Of a DNA stretch of 64,000 nt, positions 8,328-16,254 are shown one piece after another. The translations under genes were made by a program, and so were the position numbers. Origin of the DNA: Mucilaginibacter boryungensis (GTDB lineage: Bacteria; Bacteroidota; Bacteroidia; Sphingobacteriales; Sphingobacteriaceae); the NCBI RefSeq assembly GCF_015221995.1, contig NZ_JADFFM010000001.1, positions 2,356,001 to 2,420,000 on the forward strand, given 5' to 3'. The notes below the pieces were generated by a model, which did no database searches, had not been told where the DNA came from, and saw only the letters and a program-made list of their open reading frames with translations. Every line of letters begins with the position of its first letter. Position 1 is the first letter of the stretch.

Positions 8328-10097
8328 ATGAAACAATTTTTCAAATTTGTACTGGCTACCATTGTAGGTTTAGTTTTCACCACCATCATTTTAGTACTTA
8401 TTTTAGTAGGAATAATAGCATCGGCAGGCAGCGATAAAACAGTTGATGTAGATTCGAATTCAATTTTACGCATAGCACTTACCTCTCCTATTGCCGAACG
8501 TACCCCCAGCAACCCATTGGCAGGATTAGGTTTTTTAGGTTTGGATGGCGAAAAGGCCATAGGCTTGAACGATATATTGGCCAACATTAAAAAAGCCAAA
8601 ACCGACGATAACATTAAAGGCATTTTTATTGATGAAAGCTACATGCTATCCGGTCAGGCCACTACCGAGGAGATCCGTAACGCGCTGATAGATTTTAAAA
8701 AGTCGGGCAAGTTCATTATCGCTTACTCCGAAGTTTATACTCAGGGTGCTTATTACTTAGCATCCGTAGCGGACAAAGTTTACATTAACCCAAAAGGGAT
8801 ATTTGAATTTAGCGGCTTCAGTCAGCAAATCACCTTCCTGAAAGGTGCCATGGATAAATTGGGTATTGAAGCCCAGGTAATTAAAGTAGGCACGTATAAA
8901 AGCGCTGTTGAGCCATACATCTTAAATAAGATGAGTGATGCCAACCGTGAGCAGGTGACCAGTTACCTTGGTTCATTATACGATCATTTTCTTACAGGAA
9001 TTGGTAGCGCGCGCAAGATCAACAAAGACTCGTTGTTCACTATCGCCAATAATTTACGCATCCAATTTCCTGAAGATGCGTTGAAGTACAAGTTGGTTGA
9101 TGGCCTGAAATATAAAGACGAGGTAATTAACGAATTAAAAGACCGCACATCAACTAAGAAAAAAGACGATTTGCACAGCGTGGACATTGCCGAGTATACC
9201 AAAACCGACGTAAAAGCTGACGATGATGATAAAACATCTAAAAATCAGATAGCTATCATCTACGCATCAGGTGAAATAAATGGTGGCGAGGGCAATGATA
9301 ATACCATCGGTTCTGAAAGGGTATCAAAAGCATTACGCAAAGCACGTTTAGATAATAAAGTTAAAGCGGTGGTACTGCGTGTTAACTCGCCCGGTGGCAG
9401 TTCGCTGGCGTCGGATGTGATTTGGCGCGAAGTAAAACTAACCCATGATGCAAAACCGATCATTGTTTCTATGGGCGATTACGCAGCATCGGGCGGTTAC
9501 TATATCTCCTGCGCGGCCGATTCTATTATTGCTGAACCTAATACGGTTACCGGTTCCATCGGCATATTCGCGATACTGCCAAACATGCAAAAACTATTTA
9601 ACGATAAATTAGGTGTTACGTTTGACGGCGTAAAAACCGGAAAATATGCCGATTTAGGTGATGTCAGCCGTCCCCTTACCCCCGAGGAACGCGCTATACT
9701 GCAAAACCAGGTAAACCGTGGCTACGATGATTTCACCAAACATGTAGCCGACGGCCGCCATAAAACCCAGGCTTATATTAACAGCATTGGCCAGGGCCGT
9801 GTTTGGACAGGCGCGCAAGCTATTAAATTAGGCTTAGTTGACCGCCTGGGTAATATTAATGATGCCGTAGCATCGGCAGCTAAAAAGGCAAAAATTACAG
9901 ACTATAAACTGGTAGCCTACCCCGATCAGAAAAGCATATTCAACAAATTTAGCGCCGGGTTAACTGCCGAGGTTAAAACCCGCATGCTAAAATCAGAATT
10001 GGGTGAAAATTATAATACCTATCAGCAAATAAAATCCATCACCCAAATGATGCGCACGCCGCAGGCACGCATGCCCTATGATGTGGTGATAAAGTAA
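8328..10097 (+). CDS. sppA: Signal peptide peptidase SppA, 67 kDa type
   Basis: This 589-residue membrane-anchored serine protease degrades cleaved signal peptides. One N-terminal membrane helix (residues ~7-32) is followed by two tandem S49 domains. In the 67K type the Lys general base is in the N-terminal half (KVGTYKSAVEPYI, about residue 190) and the Ser nucleophile is in the C-terminal half (GDYAASGGYYIS, about residue 388). Both are present, and the length matches the long E. coli form. It is monocistronic with a strong terminator. Confidence 0.95.
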   Translation: MKQFFKFVLATIVGLVFTTIILVLILVGIIASAGSDKTVDVDSNSILRIALTSPIAERTPSNPLAGLGFLGLDGEKAIGLNDILANIKKAKTDDNIKGIFIDESYMLSGQATTEEIRNALIDFKKSGKFIIAYSEVYTQGAYYLASVADKVYINPKGIFEFSGFSQQITFLKGAMDKLGIEAQVIKVGTYKSAVEPYILNKMSDANREQVTSYLGSLYDHFLTGIGSARKINKDSLFTIANNLRIQFPEDALKYKLVDGLKYKDEVINELKDRTSTKKKDDLHSVDIAEYTKTDVKADDDDKTSKNQIAIIYASGEINGGEGNDNTIGSERVSKALRKARLDNKVKAVVLRVNSPGGSSLASDVIWREVKLTHDAKPIIVSMGDYAASGGYYISCAADSIIAEPNTVTGSIGIFAILPNMQKLFNDKLGVTFDGVKTGKYADLGDVSRPLTPEERAILQNQVNRGYDDFTKHVADGRHKTQAYINSIGQGRVWTGAQAIKLGLVDRLGNINDAVASAAKKAKITDYKLVAYPDQKSIFNKFSAGLTAEVKTRMLKSELGENYNTYQQIKSITQMMRTPQARMPYDVVIK

Positions 10098-10115
10098 TTT
10101 GTAAAGATATTTAGG

Positions 10116-10143
10116 AAAGCCGCCCAATGGGCGGCTTTTTTTT
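10116..10143 (+). terminator. Terminator after sppA
   Basis: A GC-rich stem AAGCCGCCC / GGGCGGCTT with a three-base loop is followed by eight T residues. Confidence 0.9.
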
Positions 10144-10153
10144 ATCCCTCCCA

Positions 10154-10195
10154 CGTCATTCTGAGCGATAGCGAAGAATCAGTTGATAGGATTCA
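10154..10195. repeat. REP-like fragment
   Basis: CGTCATTCTGAGCGATAGCG followed by AAGAATC resembles one arm of the CGTCATT-type interspersed palindromes seen at 1547, 22362 and 51026. The opposite arm is not visible here, so it appears to be a half or decayed copy. Confidence 0.5.
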
Positions 10196-10204
10196 AATTT
10201 TGCC

Positions 10205-10238
10205 CTGTTCCGTAGGAACATTTGGTAGGTAGAAAAAA
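10205..10238 (+). repeat. Left inverted repeat of the RAYT unit
   Basis: A 34-nt copy made of a 15-nt palindrome (TGTTCCGTAGGAACA) and a tail TTTGGTAGGTAGAAAAAA. It pairs with 10799-10832. Confidence 0.85.
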
Positions 10239-10299
10239 ATGATTTTCTAAAATTTCGTTCCGTAGGAACGATTGGTGAAATATCATAAATTGCAAAGGT

Positions 10300-10761
10300 A
10301 TGCCAAACACTTATACCCAAATCCATATCCAATTTGTATTCGCTGTAAAATACCGCGATGCAATTATCGCTGACTTATGGAAAGAGAGACTGCATCAATA
10401 TATAACAGGCATTATACAAAATAACGGGCATAAATTACTCCAGATTAATAGCATGCCCGATCATATCCACATATTTATTGGCATGCGGCCCGATCAATCA
10501 ATATCATCATTGGTGCAAAATGTGAAAACAGAGAGTAGCAAATGGATAAAAGAGCAAAAATTTTGTAACAGCAGATTTGCGTGGCAAGAAGGATATGGCG
10601 CGTTCTCCTACGCTAAAAGCCAAGTGCCTGCTGTTATTAAATATATTCAAAACCAGGAACAACACCACAAAAAGGAAACATTTTTGGATGAGTACAGAAA
10701 GTTTCTATCAGCATTTGATATCGTATGGGATGAACAGTACATATTTAAGGATTTAGAATAA
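10300..10761 (+). CDS. REP-associated tyrosine transposase (IS200-like, TnpA_REP)
   Basis: The 153-residue Y1 HUH protein has its HUH motif in MPDHIHIFIG and a candidate catalytic Tyr in KYIQNQEQHHKKE, followed by the typical FLDEYRKFL tail. Such enzymes nick and join single-stranded DNA at REP hairpins. The frame is intact. Unlike classical IS200 elements it appears single-copy in this window and sits among small palindromes that match each other, which supports a domesticated RAYT rather than an active IS. Confidence 0.9.
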   Translation: MPNTYTQIHIQFVFAVKYRDAIIADLWKERLHQYITGIIQNNGHKLLQINSMPDHIHIFIGMRPDQSISSLVQNVKTESSKWIKEQKFCNSRFAWQEGYGAFSYAKSQVPAVIKYIQNQEQHHKKETFLDEYRKFLSAFDIVWDEQYIFKDLE

Positions 10762-10798
10762 CACCAAGCGTCCCTATGGGACGCCCGCGTTCTATTTC

Positions 10799-10832
10799 TT
10801 TTTTCTACCTACCAGATGTTCCTACGGAACAG
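10799..10832 (-). repeat. Right inverted repeat of the RAYT unit
   Basis: Reverse complement of 10205-10238 with one mismatch over 34 nt. The words TCTACCTACCAGA recur at 56127-56140, a possible remnant elsewhere. Confidence 0.85.
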
Positions 10833-10928
10833 TCGTACATTCGGTACTGCTCTAAACTTTTAAAAACTTACCAGCCGTTGCACCGTTCTTACATTACCAA
10901 TTAGTATTTTAGCCCATCAATTATATAC

Positions 10929-12608
10929 ATGGAGAATAAACCCATCGCCCGCACCTTTCGCCTTTTGTCGCAACTGATGGAATTGCACGAGGTAAACCCG
11001 TTCAAAATAAAATCGATAGCTAATGCCGCTTTTAAAATAGATAAGCTGCCCTTCCCTATTGCAGGCAAAAGTGTGGCTGAAATGGAAAAGATAGACGGCA
11101 TTGGCAAAAGCACTGCCGCCAAAGTAGCCGAACTGCTGGAAACCGGCACCATGACCGAACTGCAGGAATTGCTTGCCGCCACCCCTGATGGTATAGTAGA
11201 AATGCTGGGTATTAAAGGTATTGGCCCTAAAAAGATCGCTACCATTTGGCACGACCTTAAAATTGAGAACATAGGCGAGCTTTACTATGCCTGTAACGAG
11301 AACCGCCTGATTGAAGCCAAAGGCTTTGGGCTAAAAACCCAGGAAGAGATACGCAAGGTTATTGAATACCGCATGGCCAGCAACGGCAAGTTCCTGTACG
11401 CCCAGGTAGAGCCCGATGCCGAACGATTGATACAGCTATTGAAAGATACCCTGCCCGGCGCACTGATTGAATTTGGCGGCGAATACCGCCGTAGATGCGA
11501 GATCATAACCGAATTAATAATTGTAGTGGGTAGCCGTGATAAGGATATCCTGGAAGAAACGCTGATGACCCAGGACATCATAAAAAATATTAAACCTAAT
11601 CACGACCATCTTGAAGGCGAACTGGAAAGCGGTTTAATTGTCGATCTTATTTGTTGTGCCAAGGTTGATTTCCACATGACTTTGTTTAACAATACCGGTA
11701 CCGATAAACATGTGGAAACGGTTTTAGCCCGTACAACTACTATTGTAGATATACCCGAACATGAGCAGATGATCTACCAAAAAGCTGGTTTACAATATAT
11801 GCCGCCCGAACTTAGGGAGGATGACCGGTTTATAGATTTAGCCCATCACAACAAGCTACCCGAACTAATTACTATTTACGACCTTAAAGGCACGTTGCAC
11901 AACCACAGTACCTGGAGCGACGGGGTAAATACGCTTGAACAAATGGCTTTATATTGCCGCGACGAAATGAAGCTGGAATATCTGGGTATTTGCGATCATA
12001 GTAAAAGTGCGTTTTACGCCAAGGGGATGAGCATTGAAAGTGTGCTGCAACAGCATGAAGAAATTGACCATCTGAATAAAAAATTAACCGGCTTCCATAT
12101 TTTTAAAGGGATAGAATCGGATATTTTAAACGATGGATCACTGGATTACCCTGATGAAATATTACAACGTTTTGATTTCATTGTGGCATCGGTACACTCA
12201 AACCTTAAAATGAGCGAGGAAAAAGCTACTGCCAGGTTAATAAAAGCTATTGAGAACCCATACACAACCATGCTTGGCCACCCAACCGGCAGGCTGCTGC
12301 TTAGTCGTACAGGATATGCTATTGATTATAAAAAGGTGATCGATGCCTGTGCAGCCAATGATGTGGCTATTGAGATCAACGCCAACCCTTTACGTTTAGA
12401 CCTTGATTGGCGCTGGCAGCAGTACGCCTTAGAACAAGGTGTTTGGCTATCCATTAATCCCGATGCGCACCGTAACGAGGGTTTTCATGATATGAAATAT
12501 GGTGTATTTGCCGGGCGTAAAGGTGGATTATCTAAAGACAGGTGTGTAAACGCGTTGACATTAAATGAGATCACGAGGTTTTTTAAAGATAAAAAGCCTA
12601 AGAAGTAA
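10929..12608 (+). CDS. polX: PolX-like protein: HhH, degenerate polymerase, intact PHP domain
   Basis: This 559-residue protein has the PolX order: helix-hairpin-helix repeats (MEKIDGIGKSTAAKV, LGIKGIGPKKIATI), a family X nucleotidyltransferase region, and a C-terminal PHP 3'-5' exonuclease from about residue 318. PHP metal ligands are all visible: LHNHSTWSDG, GICDHS, FKGIESDI, VASVHS, LGHPTGR, NPDAH. The polymerase motif G-S-x-R-R...D-x-D reads GGEYRRRCEIITELI, so the two catalytic Asp are replaced by Glu and Ile. It probably retains exonuclease but not polymerase activity. It starts a likely two-gene unit with ctlX, 12 nt downstream. Confidence 0.88.
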   Translation: MENKPIARTFRLLSQLMELHEVNPFKIKSIANAAFKIDKLPFPIAGKSVAEMEKIDGIGKSTAAKVAELLETGTMTELQELLAATPDGIVEMLGIKGIGPKKIATIWHDLKIENIGELYYACNENRLIEAKGFGLKTQEEIRKVIEYRMASNGKFLYAQVEPDAERLIQLLKDTLPGALIEFGGEYRRRCEIITELIIVVGSRDKDILEETLMTQDIIKNIKPNHDHLEGELESGLIVDLICCAKVDFHMTLFNNTGTDKHVETVLARTTTIVDIPEHEQMIYQKAGLQYMPPELREDDRFIDLAHHNKLPELITIYDLKGTLHNHSTWSDGVNTLEQMALYCRDEMKLEYLGICDHSKSAFYAKGMSIESVLQQHEEIDHLNKKLTGFHIFKGIESDILNDGSLDYPDEILQRFDFIVASVHSNLKMSEEKATARLIKAIENPYTTMLGHPTGRLLLSRTGYAIDYKKVIDACAANDVAIEINANPLRLDLDWRWQQYALEQGVWLSINPDAHRNEGFHDMKYGVFAGRKGGLSKDRCVNALTLNEITRFFKDKKPKK

Positions 12609-12620
12609 TACCGGCATAAT

Positions 12621-13535
12621 ATGCATACCCCCACCACCCTATTAATGATACGTCCTGTCAGCTTTGGTTTTAACCCCCAAACTGCCGGCAGCAACGCTTT
12701 CCAAAGCCGTGACGCCGAACAACAACAGGTACAGGATAAAGCATTGCTGGAGTTTGACGGCTTTGTAAACACCTTACGTGCCCATGGTGTGGAAGTTATT
12801 GTGATAAACGACACCCCGGCACCGCATACTCCGGATGCTATTTTCCCAAACAACTGGATAAGCTTCCACTCAACCGGGGACATATTGCTATACCCCATGC
12901 AGGCTGAAAACCGCCGCCTGGAACGACGGGAAGATATTATTAATCAACTGGAAGATGAGTTTAAAGTAAGGCATGTTATAGACCTGAGCCGATTTGAAGC
13001 AGAAAATAAATTCCTGGAAGGCACGGGCAGCATGGTATTAAACCGCGAGGATAAACTGGCTTATGCCTGCCTTTCCCCGCGTACGGATATTGATGTGCTA
13101 AACATTTTTTGTGAGCAAACAGGTTACCAACCCATTGTTTTCCACGCATACGACCAAAACAACCAACCTATATACCATACTAACGTGATGATGTGCATAG
13201 CAGACCGTTACGTGGTTATTTGCCTGGACAGCATTACCGATGCCAAAGAACGCGAGGCGGTAGTAGCCTCTTTCTATCAAACCAATAAAAGTATTTTTGA
13301 TATCACTTTCGATCAGATGAACCACTTTGCAGGGAACATGCTGGAAGTATTTAACCAAAATGGCGAAAGCTTGCTGGTGATGTCGGCCAGTGCCTATCAT
13401 TCCTTATCTGAACGGCAAATTGCTACCCTGCAGCAATTCTCGCGTATTGTTTATGCGGATATACCAACTATTGAACGCAACGGTGGCGGCAGTGTAAGGT
13501 GTATGATGGCCGAGGTGAGGCTACCTGTTTTGTAA
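12621..13535 (+). CDS. ctlX: CtlX-type amidinotransferase-fold hydrolase
   Basis: The 304-residue protein has the guanidino-group modifying fold (arginine deiminase superfamily). Candidate catalytic residues are Glu/Asp in NKFLEGTGSMV, His in IYHTNVMM, and Cys near the end in NGGGSVRCMMAEV. It matches the group named for Francisella CtlX, needed for citrulline use, common in Bacteroidota as 'amidinotransferase'. The true substrate is not established. It is 12 nt downstream of the PolX-like gene and convergent with the CBM gene. Arginine decarboxylase and an arginine deiminase family gene are elsewhere in the window. Confidence 0.82.
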   Translation: MHTPTTLLMIRPVSFGFNPQTAGSNAFQSRDAEQQQVQDKALLEFDGFVNTLRAHGVEVIVINDTPAPHTPDAIFPNNWISFHSTGDILLYPMQAENRRLERREDIINQLEDEFKVRHVIDLSRFEAENKFLEGTGSMVLNREDKLAYACLSPRTDIDVLNIFCEQTGYQPIVFHAYDQNNQPIYHTNVMMCIADRYVVICLDSITDAKEREAVVASFYQTNKSIFDITFDQMNHFAGNMLEVFNQNGESLLVMSASAYHSLSERQIATLQQFSRIVYADIPTIERNGGGSVRCMMAEVRLPVL

Positions 13536-13570
13536 CCTGTATATAGTCTTCACTTAAAATCCGCGCTGAG

Positions 13571-15004
13571 TTACTGATCCATCCAGAGCACTGAGTTCCC
13601 GGTACCAAATTCATTTTGCTCCCATTGCTTGTTGGTATTATCCAGCACCCAGGTACCATCTACAATAAATTTGTAAAGGCATTTGCCGGGTTTCAAGCGC
13701 AGGCTGATGGTCCAGGTATCACCCTGATGTGCAAGGGTATAACCGTCTTCGGCCCAGTTATTGAAATTGCCTGATATCCTGATGGTATGGGCATGGCTAT
13801 AGCCTTTCAGCGTAAAAGTATGATTTGGCTTTACAACCAAAAACGAATTGGTTTGGCCGTCTAAATTAACCGTATGGGGATTGGCCGGGTCGGTCATCCA
13901 GCGCCCGTCTACAATAAATTTATATTGATAATTACCCGGAGAAAATGTGTAAGGTAACGTCCAGCTATTGCCATTGTGTTTTAAGGCCAATTCACCGTTT
14001 TTCCAGTTATTGAAGCTACCCGCTACAAAAACTTCGTGTGCGGTGGAAAAACCATCCAGTTTAAATGTGACAGTTTCGCCCAGGTTTAACACAGATTCGG
14101 TAGCTGATCCGTTCTTTTTGTTGTTTGGGTTTAACGGATCGGCTATCCACTGCCCATCTACCATAAAACGGTAAGCGTGCATCCCATCGTGCAGGTAAAG
14201 CGATTTTTGCCACCCTCCTGGGCCACGCGTCATTTCCAGCTGATTTGGGTTCCAATTATTAAAATTGCCCGCCACGGTCACCTTATGCGCAGCAATGTAT
14301 CCCGGCAGTTTAAAGGTATAGTTATAGCGATAATAAATGGAATTGGTGTTGCCTACGCCATCATCCTGGCGTAGCTTGTTGTAAGTATCTATAGTCCAGT
14401 CGCCATTAATAATAAACTTATAGGCATAAATACCCGGATCAAGTTTAACATCACTTATCCAGCCGCTATCTGTACGGCTCATAATGCCCTTGCCTGTGCT
14501 CCAATCGTTAAAACTACCCGAAAGCAATACCCGTTTAGCATTGGTATTTCCCGGTACAAAAAAGCGGGTAAGCCCCGAGGGCAGTTCGTGAACGGTAACG
14601 CGCGTAAAACTATTCACGCCAAACATCACTTCGTCCGGGTATCCAGGGCGACCCTGTGTTTTGCTAAGCTTGGTGGTAATTTGAAACGGACTGGTGATCA
14701 GGCTACTATTTAGGGTTTTTAACGAGCGGTCAAACTGTAGCAAGCCGTCATGCAGTTTAACAATATTCCAGCCATCTTTGCGCAAAGCATCATAATCGCC
14801 TTTAAGTACCATATCTGCTTTAACACCGGTAATACCAGCCGTTTTCAGGATACTATCTATCTGTGCCCGGGTCGATTTCAGGTCTATCAGTAACACCAAA
14901 TGGTCGCGGTCAAGCAGCAGGTTGTTTTTACTTTGGGCCATAGCATTGCTCACTGTGCAAAGCATCAGCAAAAACAGGATGATATGTTGTTTAAGCGCCC
15001 TCAT
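13571..15004 (-). CDS. Secreted protein with four tandem glycogen-binding (CBM48/AMPK-like) modules
   Basis: The 477-residue product has a signal peptide (ends SNAMAQ) and a unique N-terminal region to about residue 135. Four similar modules follow (about 140-228, 229-305, 306-392, 393-477). Each has the hallmark G-x-F-N-x-W near its start (SGSFNDW, AGNFNNW, AGSFNNW, SGNFNNW) and Y-(K/R)-F-(I/M)-(V/I)-(D/N)-G-x-W-x-x-D near its end. No catalytic domain is visible, so it probably binds alpha-glucan or other polysaccharide in the periplasm or on the surface. Its start overlaps the aspartyl protease stop by 4 nt (ATGA). Confidence 0.87.
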   Translation of the reverse strand: MRALKQHIILFLLMLCTVSNAMAQSKNNLLLDRDHLVLLIDLKSTRAQIDSILKTAGITGVKADMVLKGDYDALRKDGWNIVKLHDGLLQFDRSLKTLNSSLITSPFQITTKLSKTQGRPGYPDEVMFGVNSFTRVTVHELPSGLTRFFVPGNTNAKRVLLSGSFNDWSTGKGIMSRTDSGWISDVKLDPGIYAYKFIINGDWTIDTYNKLRQDDGVGNTNSIYYRYNYTFKLPGYIAAHKVTVAGNFNNWNPNQLEMTRGPGGWQKSLYLHDGMHAYRFMVDGQWIADPLNPNNKKNGSATESVLNLGETVTFKLDGFSTAHEVFVAGSFNNWKNGELALKHNGNSWTLPYTFSPGNYQYKFIVDGRWMTDPANPHTVNLDGQTNSFLVVKPNHTFTLKGYSHAHTIRISGNFNNWAEDGYTLAHQGDTWTISLRLKPGKCLYKFIVDGTWVLDNTNKQWEQNEFGTGNSVLWMDQ

Positions 15005-15996
15005 TTAATATTATCGCGATTGTAAATGTACATTTCAAACTCCTTTTTAACGAAATTGAGCGTAAATATCCCGCGTGAGTAAAAATCATACCCTAACATA
15101 GCATCAACCGAATAACCATAAGCCGACCCCATCTTATCAAGATCGGTAACCACCGCTTTGTTTTTAAGGAATTCGTGGTCGCCTACCACCAGTTTATCAA
15201 ACTCGGCCGTAATTACTTCAAAGCTGCTATTGCCTATACCGGTAAGCTTAGCACGACTAATTACCCGCATGCCGCGTACCAGTTTTTTGTTCCGGCTGTA
15301 ATCTATCAAGTTGCTTTCAGCGCCGGTATCAAAAGCAAACCAAAGTTTCTGATCGTTGGCGGCACACCTCAGATACACCACATCGTTCAATAGTTTAAAC
15401 GGGGTTTTAACATCAGCTACCGCAAACAGGCGTTCCGCTTCAGGGATATTGCCTTTATCGTCCAGTTTGTGGATGTATAACACGCTTTGATTCACATCAA
15501 CCGTAATGGCCAGTTTATTGAATAACCTTGTACCTAATAAGCCCAATATCTTAATATTACGCCCATTTTCAATGCCCGACAGGTCGCATACATCGGCAGA
15601 GAGTTTATCATAATTCAGTTCAAAAATAGACAGGTGTTTGATGGTAGTTTTAAAACTACGGTCGGCCAGGCCGTTAATGCCGCCGGCATCTTTATCTTCA
15701 ATATGGGGCGCGTCGCGAAAATAGGTCTTGTTCAATACCAGGCAAGGAGCGCCGGTATCCAGTATAAAATTGCCATATACCGAATCAATCTGTGCTTCAA
15801 TAACAATCAGGTTGCCCGCTTTTTTAAACGGCACTATCAGCGTTTTAAAATCACCGTAAGGTTCAGGATCGGGTTCGGCAACAATAGCGTTTTTAAAACT
15901 GACATGATGAACCGGCTGCGGATTACGCATGGCATTGGCCTGAAAACGTCCCCCCATAGTAAACAGGAGGAATAGTAATAGGCCAATTTTATTCAT
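15001..15996 (-). CDS. Secreted retropepsin-like aspartyl protease
   Basis: This 331-residue exported protein (signal peptide ends FQANA) has two aspartyl-protease lobes in one chain. The first catalytic motif is FILDTGAPCLV (about residue 80) and the second is FAFDTGAESNLID (about residue 225). It belongs to the bacterial retroviral-type aspartyl protease family common in Bacteroidota; targets are unknown. It is the first gene of a two-gene operon, overlapping the CBM protein by 4 nt, so the two products are probably made in a fixed ratio and act together outside the cytoplasm. Confidence 0.85.
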   Translation of the reverse strand: MNKIGLLLFLLFTMGGRFQANAMRNPQPVHHVSFKNAIVAEPDPEPYGDFKTLIVPFKKAGNLIVIEAQIDSVYGNFILDTGAPCLVLNKTYFRDAPHIEDKDAGGINGLADRSFKTTIKHLSIFELNYDKLSADVCDLSGIENGRNIKILGLLGTRLFNKLAITVDVNQSVLYIHKLDDKGNIPEAERLFAVADVKTPFKLLNDVVYLRCAANDQKLWFAFDTGAESNLIDYSRNKKLVRGMRVISRAKLTGIGNSSFEVITAEFDKLVVGDHEFLKNKAVVTDLDKMGSAYGYSVDAMLGYDFYSRGIFTLNFVKKEFEMYIYNRDNIK

Positions 15997-16191
15997 TTGC
16001 GTCGGTAGCTGTATTTACCATATAGACGCTAAAAGCAAGGACTTAGTTACAGTTGTATTGTTAATTGATGTTAAAGAAAGTTAAAGCTATTAGAAACACG
16101 CACTTTTAACGGCGATATAAAAACGCAAAAAAACCACAAAAAAAGGAGCCAATCGAATAATTATAAATAATTATAGATAAAAATAAATAAT

Positions 16192-16229
16192 AAAAAAAAG
16201 GTGCCCCGGGTTTGCCCCAAAACACCTTT
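16192..16229 (-). terminator. Terminator after arginine decarboxylase
   Basis: Read on the minus strand, AAAGGTG pairs with CACCTTT around an inner GGG/CCC stem, followed by a run of eight T. It lies just beyond the speA stop. Confidence 0.7.
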
Positions 16230-16254
16230 ATGCTTTCGCCTTTTACCTTTAAGC

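Larger units (their letters stand above)
10205..10832. mobile_element. RAYT unit with flanking inverted repeats
   Basis: The transposase gene at 10300-10761 is bracketed by a 34-nt inverted repeat pair, 10205-10238 and 10799-10832, that differ at one position. Each contains the palindrome TGTTCCGTAGGAACA next to GGTAGGTAGAAAAAA. Two further small palindromes lie inside: CGTTCCGTAGGAACG (10256-10270) and GCGTCCCTATGGGACGC (10768-10784). This is the arrangement expected of a REP-associated tyrosine transposase with its own REP/BIME hairpins. No target-site duplication was recognised, as expected for this class. Confidence 0.8.

Noticed and set aside
8240..8623. N-terminal extension of folK
   Set aside because: FolK similarity begins at 8239, and the extension overlaps the start of sppA on the other strand.
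10901..11272. Minus-strand frames overlapping polX
   Set aside because: Shadow of the polX coding sequence; no domain recognised and no start context.
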